Source: Roseospira goensis
GTDB taxonomy: Bacteria > Pseudomonadota > Alphaproteobacteria > Rhodospirillales > Rhodospirillaceae
DNA length: 64,000 nt
Direction of reading: 5' to 3'
Assembly (NCBI RefSeq): GCF_014197795.1
Contig: NZ_JACIGI010000001.1
Location: 1-64,000, forward strand
Part shown: piece after piece, positions 33,303 through 43,601 of the stretch
Layout: the number at the start of each line of letters is the position of its first letter
Position numbering within the stretch: the first letter of the stretch is position 1
Made by a program: the position numbers and the translations under genes
The notes under the pieces: generated by a model
Databases searched by the model: none
Told to the model about the DNA's origin: nothing
What the model saw: the letters and a program-made list of their open reading frames with translations, nothing else

Positions 33303-34673
33303 TCACAGCAGGGCGTGGTCGAGGGCGGCGAGGGTGGCGGTGTCGGCGCCGTCGAGCGTGAACACGCCGGCCAGCGCGGTCGCGGCCTCCTCCGTCAGGG
33401 CGGCCGCGGCGGCATCGAAGGCGGCATCGCGGCGGCCGTCGTCCAGCAGGTAGCCGACGGCCTCGACGAACACCTGGTCGGTCGCCATCCCGCCGGCGGT
33501 CAGCGCCCAGGCGAACCAGGCGTTGGCCTCGGCATGGGCGGCGCCGCCGGCGCTCAGGCCCATGTGGTCCAGCGTGATGACGTCGATCTTGCGGTCGAGC
33601 GCCCAGGCGGGCGCGAACTGGTCCTGGAACAGCGGTTCGGCCAGCACGGTGGCGGCGACGCTGCGCAGGCTGCCGCCGGCGACCACCACGGCGTCGACGG
33701 CATCAGCCACCGCGGCCGTCCCCGTGGGACCGAGCATCAGGCGCGCCACCGCCATCGCCTCCGCCGCCGTGGCGGCCGTCCCGCCACCCCCCGGCGCGCC
33801 GCCGTCGCCCTCGGGCACGGCGGCGTCCAGCTTGACGTTGGCGCCCGCGACCGACGCCGTGGCCGAGGCGAGCACGCTGCCAGTCGCGGATTCCAGCCGC
33901 AGGTCATAGACCCCGTCCGGGACCCGCAGCTGGTAGCCGCCGCTGTCCCAGGTCGCGGTGGTGAAGCGCCCGGCCACGCCTTCGGCCACCACCGTCAGCC
34001 CGCCCCGGCCCTCGCCCACGGAGTAGAAGGCGTCGCCGTCGCGGTCGGTGTAGGCCACCCCCAGGATCCAGGCCGCGGCGTCGGCCGGCGCGCCGGCCTG
34101 GGCGGTGCCGCCGGTGGGGCAGGTGGCGAAGTCCTGGGTGATGACCAGCGGCCCGACCTGGGTCGCGGCGTTGCCCTCGGCCTGCACCGACAGGCCCGCG
34201 ACCGCGTAGTCCGGGTTCATCAGGTTGACCCGGTGCGCCGCCGGCTCCTGAAGGCCGGTGGCGGTGGCGCCCCAGTCGATGGCGAAGGCGGCGTGGCCCT
34301 CCAGGACATCGCTGGCGTAGGCGAACACGTTCTCGGCATAGCCGCACCCGGCCGGCATGCCGGCGGCCTCGGCGCGGGTGCGCAGGGCATCCTCGCCGGG
34401 CAGGATGTGCCCCTGCATGTCCAAGGCGATCATTGCCTGTGAATGCGCGTCGGCCGCGCTGCCCAGCGCCGACGACCAGGCCAGCGGCGCGCTCGGCGTC
34501 AGGGTCGCCCACTGCGCCCGCAGCAGCCCCATGTCGACGCCGAAGTAGTCGAGCGCCGTCGCCACGCCGGGGTTGTTGGCCGCCAGCAGGCGATCCAGTT
34601 CCGCGGCCGGCGCGGTGCGCAGGCGGTTGACGTATTCGAGGAGGAGTTGCTCCTCGCCGGTCGGCAGGCCCAT
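33303..34673 (-). CDS. CAP-domain (SCP/PR1) protein with DUF4214-like tail
   Basis: 456 residues. The N-terminal CAP domain (about 1-180) shows LLEYVNRLR, LAWSSALGSAADAHSQAMI, GHILPGEDALRTRAEAAGM and GYAENVFAYA, the family signature with the His and Glu of the cavity. A beta-sandwich-like middle part (DRDGDAFYSVGEGRGGLTV, a calcium-type DxDGD site) follows, then an Ala-rich domain like DUF4214. No N-terminal signal peptide, which suggests secretion by a type I system with a C-terminal signal. Downstream of PBP4 on the same strand. Confidence 0.78.
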   Translation of the reverse strand: MGLPTGEEQLLLEYVNRLRTAPAAELDRLLAANNPGVATALDYFGVDMGLLRAQWATLTPSAPLAWSSALGSAADAHSQAMIALDMQGHILPGEDALRTRAEAAGMPAGCGYAENVFAYASDVLEGHAAFAIDWGATATGLQEPAAHRVNLMNPDYAVAGLSVQAEGNAATQVGPLVITQDFATCPTGGTAQAGAPADAAAWILGVAYTDRDGDAFYSVGEGRGGLTVVAEGVAGRFTTATWDSGGYQLRVPDGVYDLRLESATGSVLASATASVAGANVKLDAAVPEGDGGAPGGGGTAATAAEAMAVARLMLGPTGTAAVADAVDAVVVAGGSLRSVAATVLAEPLFQDQFAPAWALDRKIDVITLDHMGLSAGGAAHAEANAWFAWALTAGGMATDQVFVEAVGYLLDDGRRDAAFDAAAAALTEEAATALAGVFTLDGADTATLAALDHALL

Positions 34674-34810
34674 GGTGCGATATCCCTGCGGCGGGGTCCG
34701 GTGTTGGCCGCGGCCTCCGACCCCCGATCGGCTTCAGCATGGCCCCGAACGGCATAACCAGCGGTTAACACGCCCCGAGACGTGGTGGTCGTGCCTTGCA
34801 GTCGTGCCGA

Positions 34811-36562
34811 TCAGTGGCGCGTGATCCAGGTCAGCAGCAGGGCGTGTTCCAGGTCGCGGGCCCGGCGCAGGGCGTCGCGGGCGCGCGCCACCGGGCCGCC
34901 GGCATAGTGCAGATAGCCGGCGTCGAAGGCGCGCCGCGCCGCCAGGTCCGAGGTGAACACCGCGAACACCAGTCGGTGCCCGCTGGCCCCCCGGGCGAAC
35001 CCGGCCAGCCCGCGCCCGTGGTACATGGTGCCGCTCTTGGCCCACACCCGGGGCGTGACGTCGCCGGCGTGGACCGCCGCCGCCAGCCGTGTGGCGTCGC
35101 TGTCGGGGAAGCGGCGCGGCGGCAGCAGGGCGTCGTAGGTGCGCGGCGCCAGCGCGGCGCCCTGGTCCTCGGCGAAGCGCAGCAGGGCGACGACCTGTTC
35201 CGGGCTGGCGCGGCTGTCCGGGGACAGGCCGGAATGGTTGGCCATGCGGAAGCCGGTCCAGTCCACCCACGGCAGCGTCTGGGCCAGCCACCGTTCCAGG
35301 CGCGCGGCCGATCCGGCCAGATCGTGGGGGCGGCCGTCCAGGCGCGCGGTGGTGGCCAGGCCCAGCAGCTCGGCCAGCAGGTTGTTGCTGTACTTCAGGC
35401 CATTCGCGGCGATGGCCGACAGCGGCGGGCTGAAGTGGCGGGCCACGATCGGCCCGCGCGCCGGGCCGGGGGCCGGCTCCGGTTCCGGCAGCGTGATGCC
35501 GGCCTCCGCCGCCAGGGCCCGGAACACGGCGGCGACGAACGGTCCCGGCGCCTTCACCGGCAGCCAGGCCGCGCCGCGCTCGGGTGCGTAGGGCGACAGG
35601 CGCCACACCTCGGTCACCAGCCCCCGGGCGTCGCGGGTGCCCGGCGCCGGGAAGGCGTGGCGCAGCGGCGGGCCGGCGCGCGACCAGCCGGCCGGATCGC
35701 TGGCCCGGGTCAGGCGCACCGGGGCCACCGGGGGCGTGTCGTGGGTCTCGACCACGCGCACGCGGTCGCCGTCCCACCGCACCCGGATGCGGTTGAAGTC
35801 CAGCGACAGCGCCGACAGGCCGGGATTGTAGGCGTGCTCGGCCGGCTGCGACGGCTCCAGCGCCGGGGTGGCGACCAGGGCGGAATCGTCATAGACGAAG
35901 CGCCCCTCCAGGCGGGTCAGCCCGGCCGCCTTGAGGGCCCCGACCAGTGCGCGCAGGGCCTCGGAGTCGAGCACCGGGTCGCCGCCGCCGACCAGCGCCA
36001 GCGTGCCCGTCCACAGGCCGTCGCGCCCGAGCCGGTCGCCGTCGAAGCGCACCAGGGTGGGGAAGCGGTGGTCCGGCCCGAGCACCGCCAGCGCGGCCAC
36101 AGTGGTGGGAATCTTGAGCACGGAGGCCGGCAGGAAGGCGGCGCGGGTCGCGTTGTGACCGCCCAGATACGCGCCGGTGTCGAGGTCATAGACGAGGTAG
36201 CCGACCTGGTCGGGCTGGAACCCGGCGGCGGCGATCAGCTCGGCCTCTGTGGGACGCGGGATGGCCGGCTTGGGGCCCGGGGGGCGCGGCGGACCGGCCA
36301 GCGGGCGCATGGCCAGCGCGACGTCGCTCTCGGAAGACGCGCCCCCGCCGGCGGCGATCTGTGCCGGCGGCGCGGCGGCCTGAAGCCCTGGAACCGGCTT
36401 CGCGGGCGGGGGCAGCGGACGCTCCGCCGCCTGGCCGCTCCCGGCTCCGGCGGCCGCCCCGACCGCCATGATGACCAACAGCACGACGGCCAGGGCCGTC
36501 GGCCAGGGTCGTCGCGTCCTGGTCTCCCGGGTTCCGCCACTCTTCAACGCCGCGCGCGTCAT
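34811..36562 (-). CDS. dacB: D-alanyl-D-alanine carboxypeptidase/endopeptidase (PBP4)
   Basis: 583 residues, S13 peptidase family, which trims or cuts peptidoglycan cross-links in the periplasm. N-terminal membrane/signal segment (about 21-46), a Pro/Ala-rich linker to residue 105, then the catalytic domain: SVLK at 147-150 (active-site Ser147 and Lys150), SNN in KYSNNLLAE, and KSG in WAKSGTM. The PBP4 insertion domain between SxxK and SNN is present. All motifs intact. Confidence 0.93.
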   Translation of the reverse strand: MTRAALKSGGTRETRTRRPWPTALAVVLLVIMAVGAAAGAGSGQAAERPLPPPAKPVPGLQAAAPPAQIAAGGGASSESDVALAMRPLAGPPRPPGPKPAIPRPTEAELIAAAGFQPDQVGYLVYDLDTGAYLGGHNATRAAFLPASVLKIPTTVAALAVLGPDHRFPTLVRFDGDRLGRDGLWTGTLALVGGGDPVLDSEALRALVGALKAAGLTRLEGRFVYDDSALVATPALEPSQPAEHAYNPGLSALSLDFNRIRVRWDGDRVRVVETHDTPPVAPVRLTRASDPAGWSRAGPPLRHAFPAPGTRDARGLVTEVWRLSPYAPERGAAWLPVKAPGPFVAAVFRALAAEAGITLPEPEPAPGPARGPIVARHFSPPLSAIAANGLKYSNNLLAELLGLATTARLDGRPHDLAGSAARLERWLAQTLPWVDWTGFRMANHSGLSPDSRASPEQVVALLRFAEDQGAALAPRTYDALLPPRRFPDSDATRLAAAVHAGDVTPRVWAKSGTMYHGRGLAGFARGASGHRLVFAVFTSDLAARRAFDAGYLHYAGGPVARARDALRRARDLEHALLLTWITRH

Positions 36563-36689
36563 GGGCGCTCTCCCCGCCGGTCGCGCCGGCCCGATCCCGC
36601 ACGGACGGGATCATGGCCGAATCATGGCGGGATCATACGGGATCGCGCGGCGAAACGGAACGGGGAGGATGCGCGGATGGTCGCGCCGC

Positions 36690-37091
36690 TCAGGCGACTT
36701 CGCGTTCAGGCACCGACGCGGTCTCGTGGCGGGGCAGGGTCGCGGTCTCGGCGGCGCGGACGATGAGGTTGCCGTGGGCGGCGAGGAACGCCTCGCCCGC
36801 CTCGGTGCGCTGCACCAGGACGCTGCGGCGGTCGGCGTCGTCCACCTGGCGGCTCAGGAGGCCGTACTCGCCCAGCCGGTCGAGCGCCCGGGTGATGGCC
36901 GGCTTGGAGATGTCGAGGGCGCGCGCCAGGCCGCGCACCGTGTGCGGCGCCGGCGTGAGATAGACAGTCAGCAGCACGGCCATCTGTCGCGACGACAGGT
37001 CGGGCGTGTCGCGACGGACGCTTTCGACGACGGTGAGTCGCCAGAGATTGAGCGCTTGCTCGACGGTCAGTGCAGTGGAGTTCAGACCCAT
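36690..37091 (-). CDS. MarR-family transcriptional regulator
   Basis: 133 residues. Winged helix with LSSRQMAVLLTVYLTPAPHTVRGLARALDISKPAITRALDRLGEYGLL (seen in parts) and the wing DDADRRSVLVQRT; no extra domain. Start ATG 37091. Direct repeats TACGTTGA lie 12 and 26 bp upstream and a perfect FNR-type box lies 225 bp upstream. Target genes are not evident: the gene stands alone between PBP4 (same strand, downstream) and a 754-bp gap. Confidence 0.85.
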   Translation of the reverse strand: MGLNSTALTVEQALNLWRLTVVESVRRDTPDLSSRQMAVLLTVYLTPAPHTVRGLARALDISKPAITRALDRLGEYGLLSRQVDDADRRSVLVQRTEAGEAFLAAHGNLIVRAAETATLPRHETASVPEREVA

Positions 37092-37102
37092 TCCAGACCC
37101 AG

Positions 37103-37124
37103 TACGTTGAAGTCACTACGTTGA
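37103..37124. promoter_or_regulatory. Direct repeats upstream of MarR gene
   Basis: TACGTTGA twice, 14 bp apart start to start, directly before the MarR start. Likely operator half-sites or part of the promoter; MarR proteins usually repress themselves. Confidence 0.35.
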
Positions 37125-37315
37125 CGAATGTCCGGACATGCCTCGGGAGCATGCTTCTACGACGCGGACTGTCCCGAGAACAAGCTACCTAGACGACATA
37201 ATCCCGACGCGTCCCACGCCCATCTTTCGGACGAAGGCGTGATGGTTTCGAAGCTTTCGAACAGACGCGGGAACCGCAAGAACCGGGACTATGGCGCCCC
37301 GGTAACGATCCGGCA

Positions 37316-37329
37316 TTGACGTGCGTCAA
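37316..37329. promoter_or_regulatory. FNR/DNR-type binding site
   Basis: TTGAC-GTGC-GTCAA, a perfect 14-bp palindrome fitting the FNR/FixK/DNR consensus. On the minus strand a CATAGT (-10-like, plus-strand 37288-37293) is centred 32 bp from the box centre, the spacing for activation from -41.5. The rest of the 754-bp gap 37092-37845 shows no gene I can support. Confidence 0.5.
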
Positions 37330-37845
37330 ACGGCGTTGTGGCCGCATTGGCGCGGCGGGGCCGGCCGGCCCGGCCGGCGCGCGCGGCGAAAGCCCCAGAG
37401 GATCGGGTCCGCGCACAGCGTTGACAAAGAGACGCGTCCGGATCGCTCAAGTCGCCGCGATCTCAAGCGAAAGGATGTCGCACAGAGGGCGGAGTGGTTT
37501 CATCGGATCGGGGCGAGACCGGTTCGAACACGCCTATCGCAAATCGCCCTTTCGTGGAACATAACCTTTAGACGCACTCTAAGACCCGCATCGCCGTCTT
37601 GTGGGTCCGCAGACCGTGCCGGTGCATCACCCGCACCAGCGGGGGGCATCCTGATCCATCTGGTGCGCCAGTGCGTGGGAAGGTCCGCGCCCTGGTCCGG
37701 GCCGCCCTGCACGAAACGCAAGTCCCGACCGGCGCGGGGTGCATGGCGGCGGCGACCTGCGCCGACGCACGTCGCCGGGGCGGCGGCACGCCCCGCACCG
37801 AGGCGCGAGAGCGCACCCAGGGCCACGGGATCGGCGCGATCGGCC

Positions 37846-38976
<1,131 letters not shown>

Positions 38977-39064
38977 GGGTCGAGGCCCGGTCGCGCCGGG
39001 CCGAGCTGTTCACGATCGTTCCAACATGGGACCAAACGCCGATGCGCGAAAGGGTCGTCGGCGC

Positions 39065-40117
39065 TCAGCCCGTCAGTGGATCCCCCGCCAGCCAGCCCAG
39101 CACCAGCCGGCGGGCGATGGAATCGGGGCGCGGCAGCAGCCAGCCGCCGCCGGCGACCGGCGCCGGGTCGCCCACCTCGCCGAAGCCGGCCACCTCGGCC
39201 CGGCTGTACCAGGCCGCATGCTCCAGCTCGCGCGGATCCAGGGTGATCTCCGTGGTCTCGGCCAGGCAGTGGAACCCCAGCATGAGCGAGGACGGGAACG
39301 GCCACGGCTGCGAGGCGGCGTAGACCACCGCGCCGACGCGCACTCCGGTCTCTTCGTGCACCTCGCGGCGCACCGCCTCCTCCAGGCTCTCGCCGGGCTC
39401 GACGAAGCCGGCCAGGGTGGAGACCATGCCGGCCGGCAGCCGCGGGCCGCGCCCCAGCAGGCAGCGCGCGCCGTCGCCGCGGCCGTGATGCACCAGCATG
39501 ATGACCGCCGGGTCGGTGCGCGGGAAGTGCTGCGCGCCGCAGGCCGGATCGGTGCAGCGCCGGCGCCAGCCGCCCTCCTCGGGCCGCGACGGCGCCCCGC
39601 AGGCGGCGCAGAAGCGGTGCCGGCGGTGCCAGGCCAGCACCCCCAGCGCCTGCGCCAGGATCGCCGCCTCGGCCGCCGGCAGCGCCGGCCCGACCGTGCG
39701 CAGCGGCAGGAAGCGCCCGCCCAGCCCGGTCTCCGGGCCGCGCTCGTCGTCCTCGCCGGCGCCGGCCGGAAGCTGCACCCCGAACCAGGCCGCCCCGTCG
39801 CCGTCCAGGCCCAGGAACACCTCCTCCTCCGGGGTCAGCGCCGCATCGTCGGGGCGCCAGTCGCCGCCGGCCACGCGGGCGCGCGGCGCGCTCCGGCCGC
39901 CTCTCGTGTCCACCAGCACCCGGTTGCGCCACAGCAGCACGCGCCGGCTCGCCGGATCGCCGGCCCGCCCCGCCAGCGCCGCCGGATCGCTGCGCAGCGG
40001 CTCGGCCCGGTCCAGCGGGGCCCCGGTGTAGGTCAGGTGCTCCAGCGCGGGCCGGGCCGACGCGGCCAGGATCGGCGCCGCCGGTCCCGTCGCCGGTCCC
40101 GTCGCGGGGTCCGTCAC
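39065..40117 (-). CDS. nudC: NADH pyrophosphatase / RNA decapping hydrolase NudC
   Basis: 350 residues from GTG 40117, which overlaps the methyltransferase stop (GTGA). Zinc ribbon CAACG...CTDPACG, then Nudix domain with GFVEPGESLEEAVRREVHEE (GX5EX7REUXEEXGU type) and the NudC-specific SQPWPFPSSLM. The enzyme cleaves NAD(H) and removes NAD caps from RNA. Translation is coupled to the upstream methyltransferase gene. Confidence 0.93.
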   Translation of the reverse strand: MTDPATGPATGPAAPILAASARPALEHLTYTGAPLDRAEPLRSDPAALAGRAGDPASRRVLLWRNRVLVDTRGGRSAPRARVAGGDWRPDDAALTPEEEVFLGLDGDGAAWFGVQLPAGAGEDDERGPETGLGGRFLPLRTVGPALPAAEAAILAQALGVLAWHRRHRFCAACGAPSRPEEGGWRRRCTDPACGAQHFPRTDPAVIMLVHHGRGDGARCLLGRGPRLPAGMVSTLAGFVEPGESLEEAVRREVHEETGVRVGAVVYAASQPWPFPSSLMLGFHCLAETTEITLDPRELEHAAWYSRAEVAGFGEVGDPAPVAGGGWLLPRPDSIARRLVLGWLAGDPLTG

Positions 40118-40866
40118 GGCGCCCACCGCAGGCCCCGGGCGGCCTCTTCTGACTTGTACAGGTAGAGCGTGAAGTCGTTGGGGTCGTAATCCTCGCGCAG
40201 CACGGCGCGCGGCACCCGCTCGCGCGCCCAGGCCAGCGTGGTGTCGGGGTCGGCGTGATAGAGGGTCCAGCGGTGGGCGTACTCGGCCTTGAGGCTGAGC
40301 GAATTGACCGCCACCCCCTTGTCGGCGATCGCCAGCATGGCCTCGATCATGGCCCGCATGTAGGCATCCGGCCGGTCCCGACGGTGCGCGAAGATGCCGC
40401 TCGCCACCACCCAGTCGAAGCGTGGCCGGGGCAGCGCCACGCCGTTCAGCAGACAGCCCTGAAGGAACGCCCGGTCCGGGAACCGCGCCTGCGCCGTCTC
40501 CACCATCAGCGGCGTCAGGTCGACCCCGGTGTAGTCGAGGGCCAGGCCGGCGCGCTCCAGCCAGGCCACCAGGTCGCCGATGCCGCAGCCGACGTCGAGC
40601 AGGGTATCGCCCGCGCCCAGCCCCACGTCGGCGAGCGCGGCGAACCGGCGCTCCTGACTCTCGCGGCTGTTCCACTCCAGCGCGGCGTGGCTGTGGCCGT
40701 GGCGGCTGAGCAGGCGGCTGAAGTGGGTGATGGTGTGGCGGTCGTCGTCGTGGGACACCCGCTGCACCGCCTCGCGCACGGCCGGGGCCGCGGCCCGCGC
40801 GGTTGATCCAAGTCGCAGCGACAGGCGTAGATCGGCGAACAGCGATCGCAAGGAGGAGGAGGTCAT
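40114..40866 (-). CDS. Class I SAM-dependent methyltransferase
   Basis: 250 residues from ATG 40866, with SAM motif LLDVGCGIGDLVAWLE, motif II DYTGVDLTPLM, and the helix FLQGCLLNGVALPRPRFDWVVASGIFAHR. The segment before the SAM fold (TITHFSRLLSRHGHSHAALEW) is like that of small-molecule or lipid-type methyltransferases; the substrate is unknown. The ATG at 40866 interlocks with the ATG of the divergent gene (CATG), so the real start may be a later GTG near residue 30-37. Coupled to nudC by overlap. Confidence 0.78.
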   Translation of the reverse strand: MTSSSLRSLFADLRLSLRLGSTARAAAPAVREAVQRVSHDDDRHTITHFSRLLSRHGHSHAALEWNSRESQERRFAALADVGLGAGDTLLDVGCGIGDLVAWLERAGLALDYTGVDLTPLMVETAQARFPDRAFLQGCLLNGVALPRPRFDWVVASGIFAHRRDRPDAYMRAMIEAMLAIADKGVAVNSLSLKAEYAHRWTLYHADPDTTLAWARERVPRAVLREDYDPNDFTLYLYKSEEAARGLRWAP

Positions 40867-41635
40867 GGCGCGGGCAACTCGACTGGGGGTATGGGCGGCG
40901 TCGGCGGTCCTGGCGCTCGCGGCCCTGGTGGGGCCGAGCGGGGGCGCGGCGGCAACGGAGGCCGCATCGTCGCAAACCGACGGGTCGTTCGCCAAGACCC
41001 AACTGGCGGCGCGGGCATCGGCCCTGGAGGCCTTGTATCCCAACGGCCTGCGCTTCGACGTGGTGCGCAAGGGCGACGTGGTCGGCAGCCACCGCACGCG
41101 GTTCCGCCGCGACGGCTCGGATCTGGTGGCGGAGTCGCGCATGGACCTGGCGATCACGCTGCTGGGGTTCACGGTGTTCCGCTATGACTACCGCTCCACC
41201 GGAACCTGGCGCGACGGCGTGCCGGTGGCCCTCACGGCCGAGACCAACGAGGATGGCGATGTGCGGGCCGTGCAGGCCCGCTGGACCGGCGATACCCTGA
41301 CCGTGCACGGCAGCAAGGGCCGCCTGACCGCCGACCGGCCGCTGTTCCCCACCAACCACTGGAACCCGGCGGTGCTGACCGAGGACCGGGTCCTGAACTC
41401 GATCACCGGCGGGCTCAACGCCGTGACCATCACGCCCGGGCCGATCGAGCGGGTGCGCACCGGCACCGGCCCGCGCGAGGCGCGGCGCTTCGATTACACC
41501 GGTGACCTGCGCGTCAGTGCCTGGTACGACGCCCGCGGCCGCTGGGTGAAGCTGCGCTTCGAGGGGCGCGACGGCACCCCGGTGGAGTATGTCTGCCGCG
41601 AGTGCGGCGGCGACCAGGCGGCCCGCGCGCGCTGA
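40865..41635 (+). CDS. DUF6134-family exported protein
   Basis: 256 residues with a signal peptide (LGVWAASAVLALAALVG, cleavage near GAAATEA) and a very strong ribosome-binding site (AAGGAGGAGGAGG). The beta-rich body (LYPNGLRFDVVRKGDVVGSHRTRF, RYDYRSTGTWRDG, NHWNPAVL) resembles DUF6134 / lipocalin-like periplasmic proteins often next to short-chain dehydrogenase and SnoaL genes, exactly as here. Function unknown. Confidence 0.65.
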   Translation: MARATRLGVWAASAVLALAALVGPSGGAAATEAASSQTDGSFAKTQLAARASALEALYPNGLRFDVVRKGDVVGSHRTRFRRDGSDLVAESRMDLAITLLGFTVFRYDYRSTGTWRDGVPVALTAETNEDGDVRAVQARWTGDTLTVHGSKGRLTADRPLFPTNHWNPAVLTEDRVLNSITGGLNAVTITPGPIERVRTGTGPREARRFDYTGDLRVSAWYDARGRWVKLRFEGRDGTPVEYVCRECGGDQAARAR

Positions 41636-41713
41636 TCCGGCCGGACCGGCGCGTTCCGATCCCGTCTCGAAGGTCTGTGAAGGGCGCGCGACCGCGCCCC
41701 TGCTGGAGGATGT

Positions 41714-42544
41714 ATGCCGAAACTGATCTGGATCACCGGCGCCGGGCGCGGAATCGGTCGCGCGCTCGCCGTTCGTCTGGCCCGCCAGGGCGCCACCGTG
41801 GTGGCCAGCGCCCGCAACGCCACCGACCTGGAGGACCTGGCGCGCGAGTCCGTCGGCCTCAAGGGCCGCATCGTGCCGAAGCCTCTGGACGTCACCGACC
41901 GCGCCGCCGTGGGGCGGGTGCTGGACGAGATCGACCGGTCCGAGGGCCTGCCCGACGTGGTGGTGTTCAACGCGGGCACCCACGAGCCGATGCCGGCGTC
42001 CGCGTTCAAGGCGGAGGTGTTCGACCGCCTGCTCGCGGTCAACGTCACTGGCGCGGTCAACGGCCTGGAGGCGGTCATTCCCCGCTTCATCGCCCGGCGG
42101 CGCGGGCGCATCGCCGTCGTCGCCTCGGTCGCCGGCTACTTCGGGTTGCCGACGGCGGCGGCCTACGGCGCCAGCAAGTCCGCCGTCATCACCATGTGCG
42201 AGGCGCTGCGGCCCGATTTGGCGCAGTACGGTGTCCGGCTCCAGGTCATCAACCCGGGCTTCGTCCGCACCCCGCTGACCGACCGCAACGACTTCCCGAT
42301 GCCGTTCCTGATGGAGGTCGACGCAGCCGCCGACCGGATCGCCCGCGGTCTCCAGTCCAATGCCTTCGAGATCACGTTCCCGCGCCGTTTCGCGTGGCTG
42401 CTGAAGGCGATGCGGCTGCTGCCGTATCCGGTGTTCTTCGCCCTGACCAAGCGGGCCATTCCGGACTCGGCCAAGCCACCGGCGCGGCGCCGGCTGAAGG
42501 CCGGGGCGCCGCCCGCGAGCGCCGAGAACGAGGGCGGCCGGTGA
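41714..42544 (+). CDS. Short-chain dehydrogenase/reductase
   Basis: 276 residues. Rossmann signature TGAGRGIGRA at residues 9-18, NAG in VFNAGTHEP, Ser in VASVAGYFG and the catalytic YGASK. An extended basic C-terminus (RLKAGAPPASAENEG) and a membrane-prone helix LLPYPVFFALTKRA resemble YqjQ/DltE-type SDRs. Overlaps the SnoaL-like gene by 4 bp (GTGA), forming an operon with the DUF6134 gene upstream. Confidence 0.9.
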   Translation: MPKLIWITGAGRGIGRALAVRLARQGATVVASARNATDLEDLARESVGLKGRIVPKPLDVTDRAAVGRVLDEIDRSEGLPDVVVFNAGTHEPMPASAFKAEVFDRLLAVNVTGAVNGLEAVIPRFIARRRGRIAVVASVAGYFGLPTAAAYGASKSAVITMCEALRPDLAQYGVRLQVINPGFVRTPLTDRNDFPMPFLMEVDAAADRIARGLQSNAFEITFPRRFAWLLKAMRLLPYPVFFALTKRAIPDSAKPPARRRLKAGAPPASAENEGGR

Positions 42545-43008
42545 CGGAGCCGGCCGCGCCACAGCCCCCGTCACAGCATGCCCTGGCGGGGGCCGCCCGG
42601 TACGTCGCGTTCTTCGAGACGATGACGCCGGCGGCCCTCGATGACGGGCTGGATGCGGTGGCGAGCCCCGACATCCACTTCGTTGATCCGTTCAACGACG
42701 TGACCGGGGTTGCGGCGCTGCGGCGCATCCTGCGCGCGATGTATGGGGACACGCGGGACCCGCGCTTCGTGGTGACTCACCGGGCGTTCGACGGTGACGT
42801 CTGCTTTTTGCGCTGGCGGTTCACCGCCGGCGTCCCGGCGTTGCGCGCCGACCTGGAGATCGTCGGCATGACGGAACTCCGCTTCGCGGCCGACGGCCGG
42901 GTGTGCGAGCATGTCGACCACTGGGACGCCGCGGGGCAGATGTACGAGCGGGTCCCGGGGCTGGGCTGGGTGCTGCGGCGCTTGCGCCGCCGCCTCGGCC
43001 ACGGCTGA
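42541..43008 (+). CDS. SnoaL-like (NTF2-fold) protein
   Basis: 155 residues from GTG 42541, overlapping the SDR stop. NTF2-type fold: SPDIHFVDPFNDVTGVAALRRIL, CFLRWRFTAG and VCEHVDHWDAAGQMYE (parts). Such proteins pair with the SDR gene in alphaproteobacteria together with a DUF6134 protein; a shared role in lipid or hydroxy-compound metabolism is inferred from context only. Confidence 0.85.
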   Translation: MTEPAAPQPPSQHALAGAARYVAFFETMTPAALDDGLDAVASPDIHFVDPFNDVTGVAALRRILRAMYGDTRDPRFVVTHRAFDGDVCFLRWRFTAGVPALRADLEIVGMTELRFAADGRVCEHVDHWDAAGQMYERVPGLGWVLRRLRRRLGHG

Positions 43009-43052
43009 CGCGGCGGGCATCCGTCGTCGCCGGGCGGCGCGCTGGTCACCGG

Positions 43053-43403
43053 TCAGTGGACGGGCTTGCCCACCAGTTCTGCGTTGACCTGGGCCTCGGC
43101 CTCGTGCAGCAGCTTGGCGAGGCGCAGCTCCAGGCGGTGGCGGGACATCTCGATGCCCTTCCGCGACAGGTCGGACTGGGCCTTGGCGATCAGGTCGGGC
43201 GCCGCGGCGCCGGCGTGCACCAGGTCGTACTCGATCAGATCGTGGGCATAGGCATCCGCGTCCGGGCCGGACAAGCCGGTCTCGCCGGCGATCCACAGGC
43301 CGAAGAGCTTGTTTCGCCGCGTCAACACCCGGAAACGGAGGGCCTCGTCATGTTCGTACTTGGCTTCGAACGCCCTCTCGCGTTCGCGGATCGGATCGCT
43401 CAT
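43053..43403 (-). CDS. F1-ATPase zeta subunit (DUF1476), ATPase inhibitor
   Basis: 116 residues matching the alphaproteobacterial zeta subunit that blocks ATP hydrolysis by F1FO-ATPase: the N-terminal FEAKYEHDEALRFRV is the inhibitory segment, followed by RRNKLFGLWIAGETGL and the helix bundle DAYAHDLIEYDLV ... LELRLAKLLHEAEAQVN. Taxonomically useful, since the family is nearly confined to Alphaproteobacteria. No ATP synthase genes are near. Confidence 0.9.
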   Translation of the reverse strand: MSDPIRERERAFEAKYEHDEALRFRVLTRRNKLFGLWIAGETGLSGPDADAYAHDLIEYDLVHAGAAAPDLIAKAQSDLSRKGIEMSRHRLELRLAKLLHEAEAQVNAELVGKPVH

Positions 43404-43601
43404 GGTCCTCCCTTTCTGTGCTCTGACGGCGGCCCGGCGCGGCCGCCGTTATACCCTTTGGCGAACACCGGGCCTACCCTCTTGTTCCCTCCGGTCTCCG
43501 CCCCTCTCGCGGGCGGGTGCGTACCCTCCCTTTGCCGAAGTGACCCCCTTATCCTACCATGACGCGGGTGCCCCGCGCATCCCGAGGAGACCGCAAACCC
43601 C

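Noticed and set aside
37128-37319. A 63-codon frame in the gap before amrS
   Set aside because: No ribosome-binding site, no conserved-looking content, and it overlaps the probable MarR regulatory region.
39065-42574. A 1169-codon minus-strand frame covering nudC and more
   Set aside because: Only the last 350 codons are nudC; the upstream part is antisense or out of frame to the methyltransferase, DUF6134 and SDR genes.
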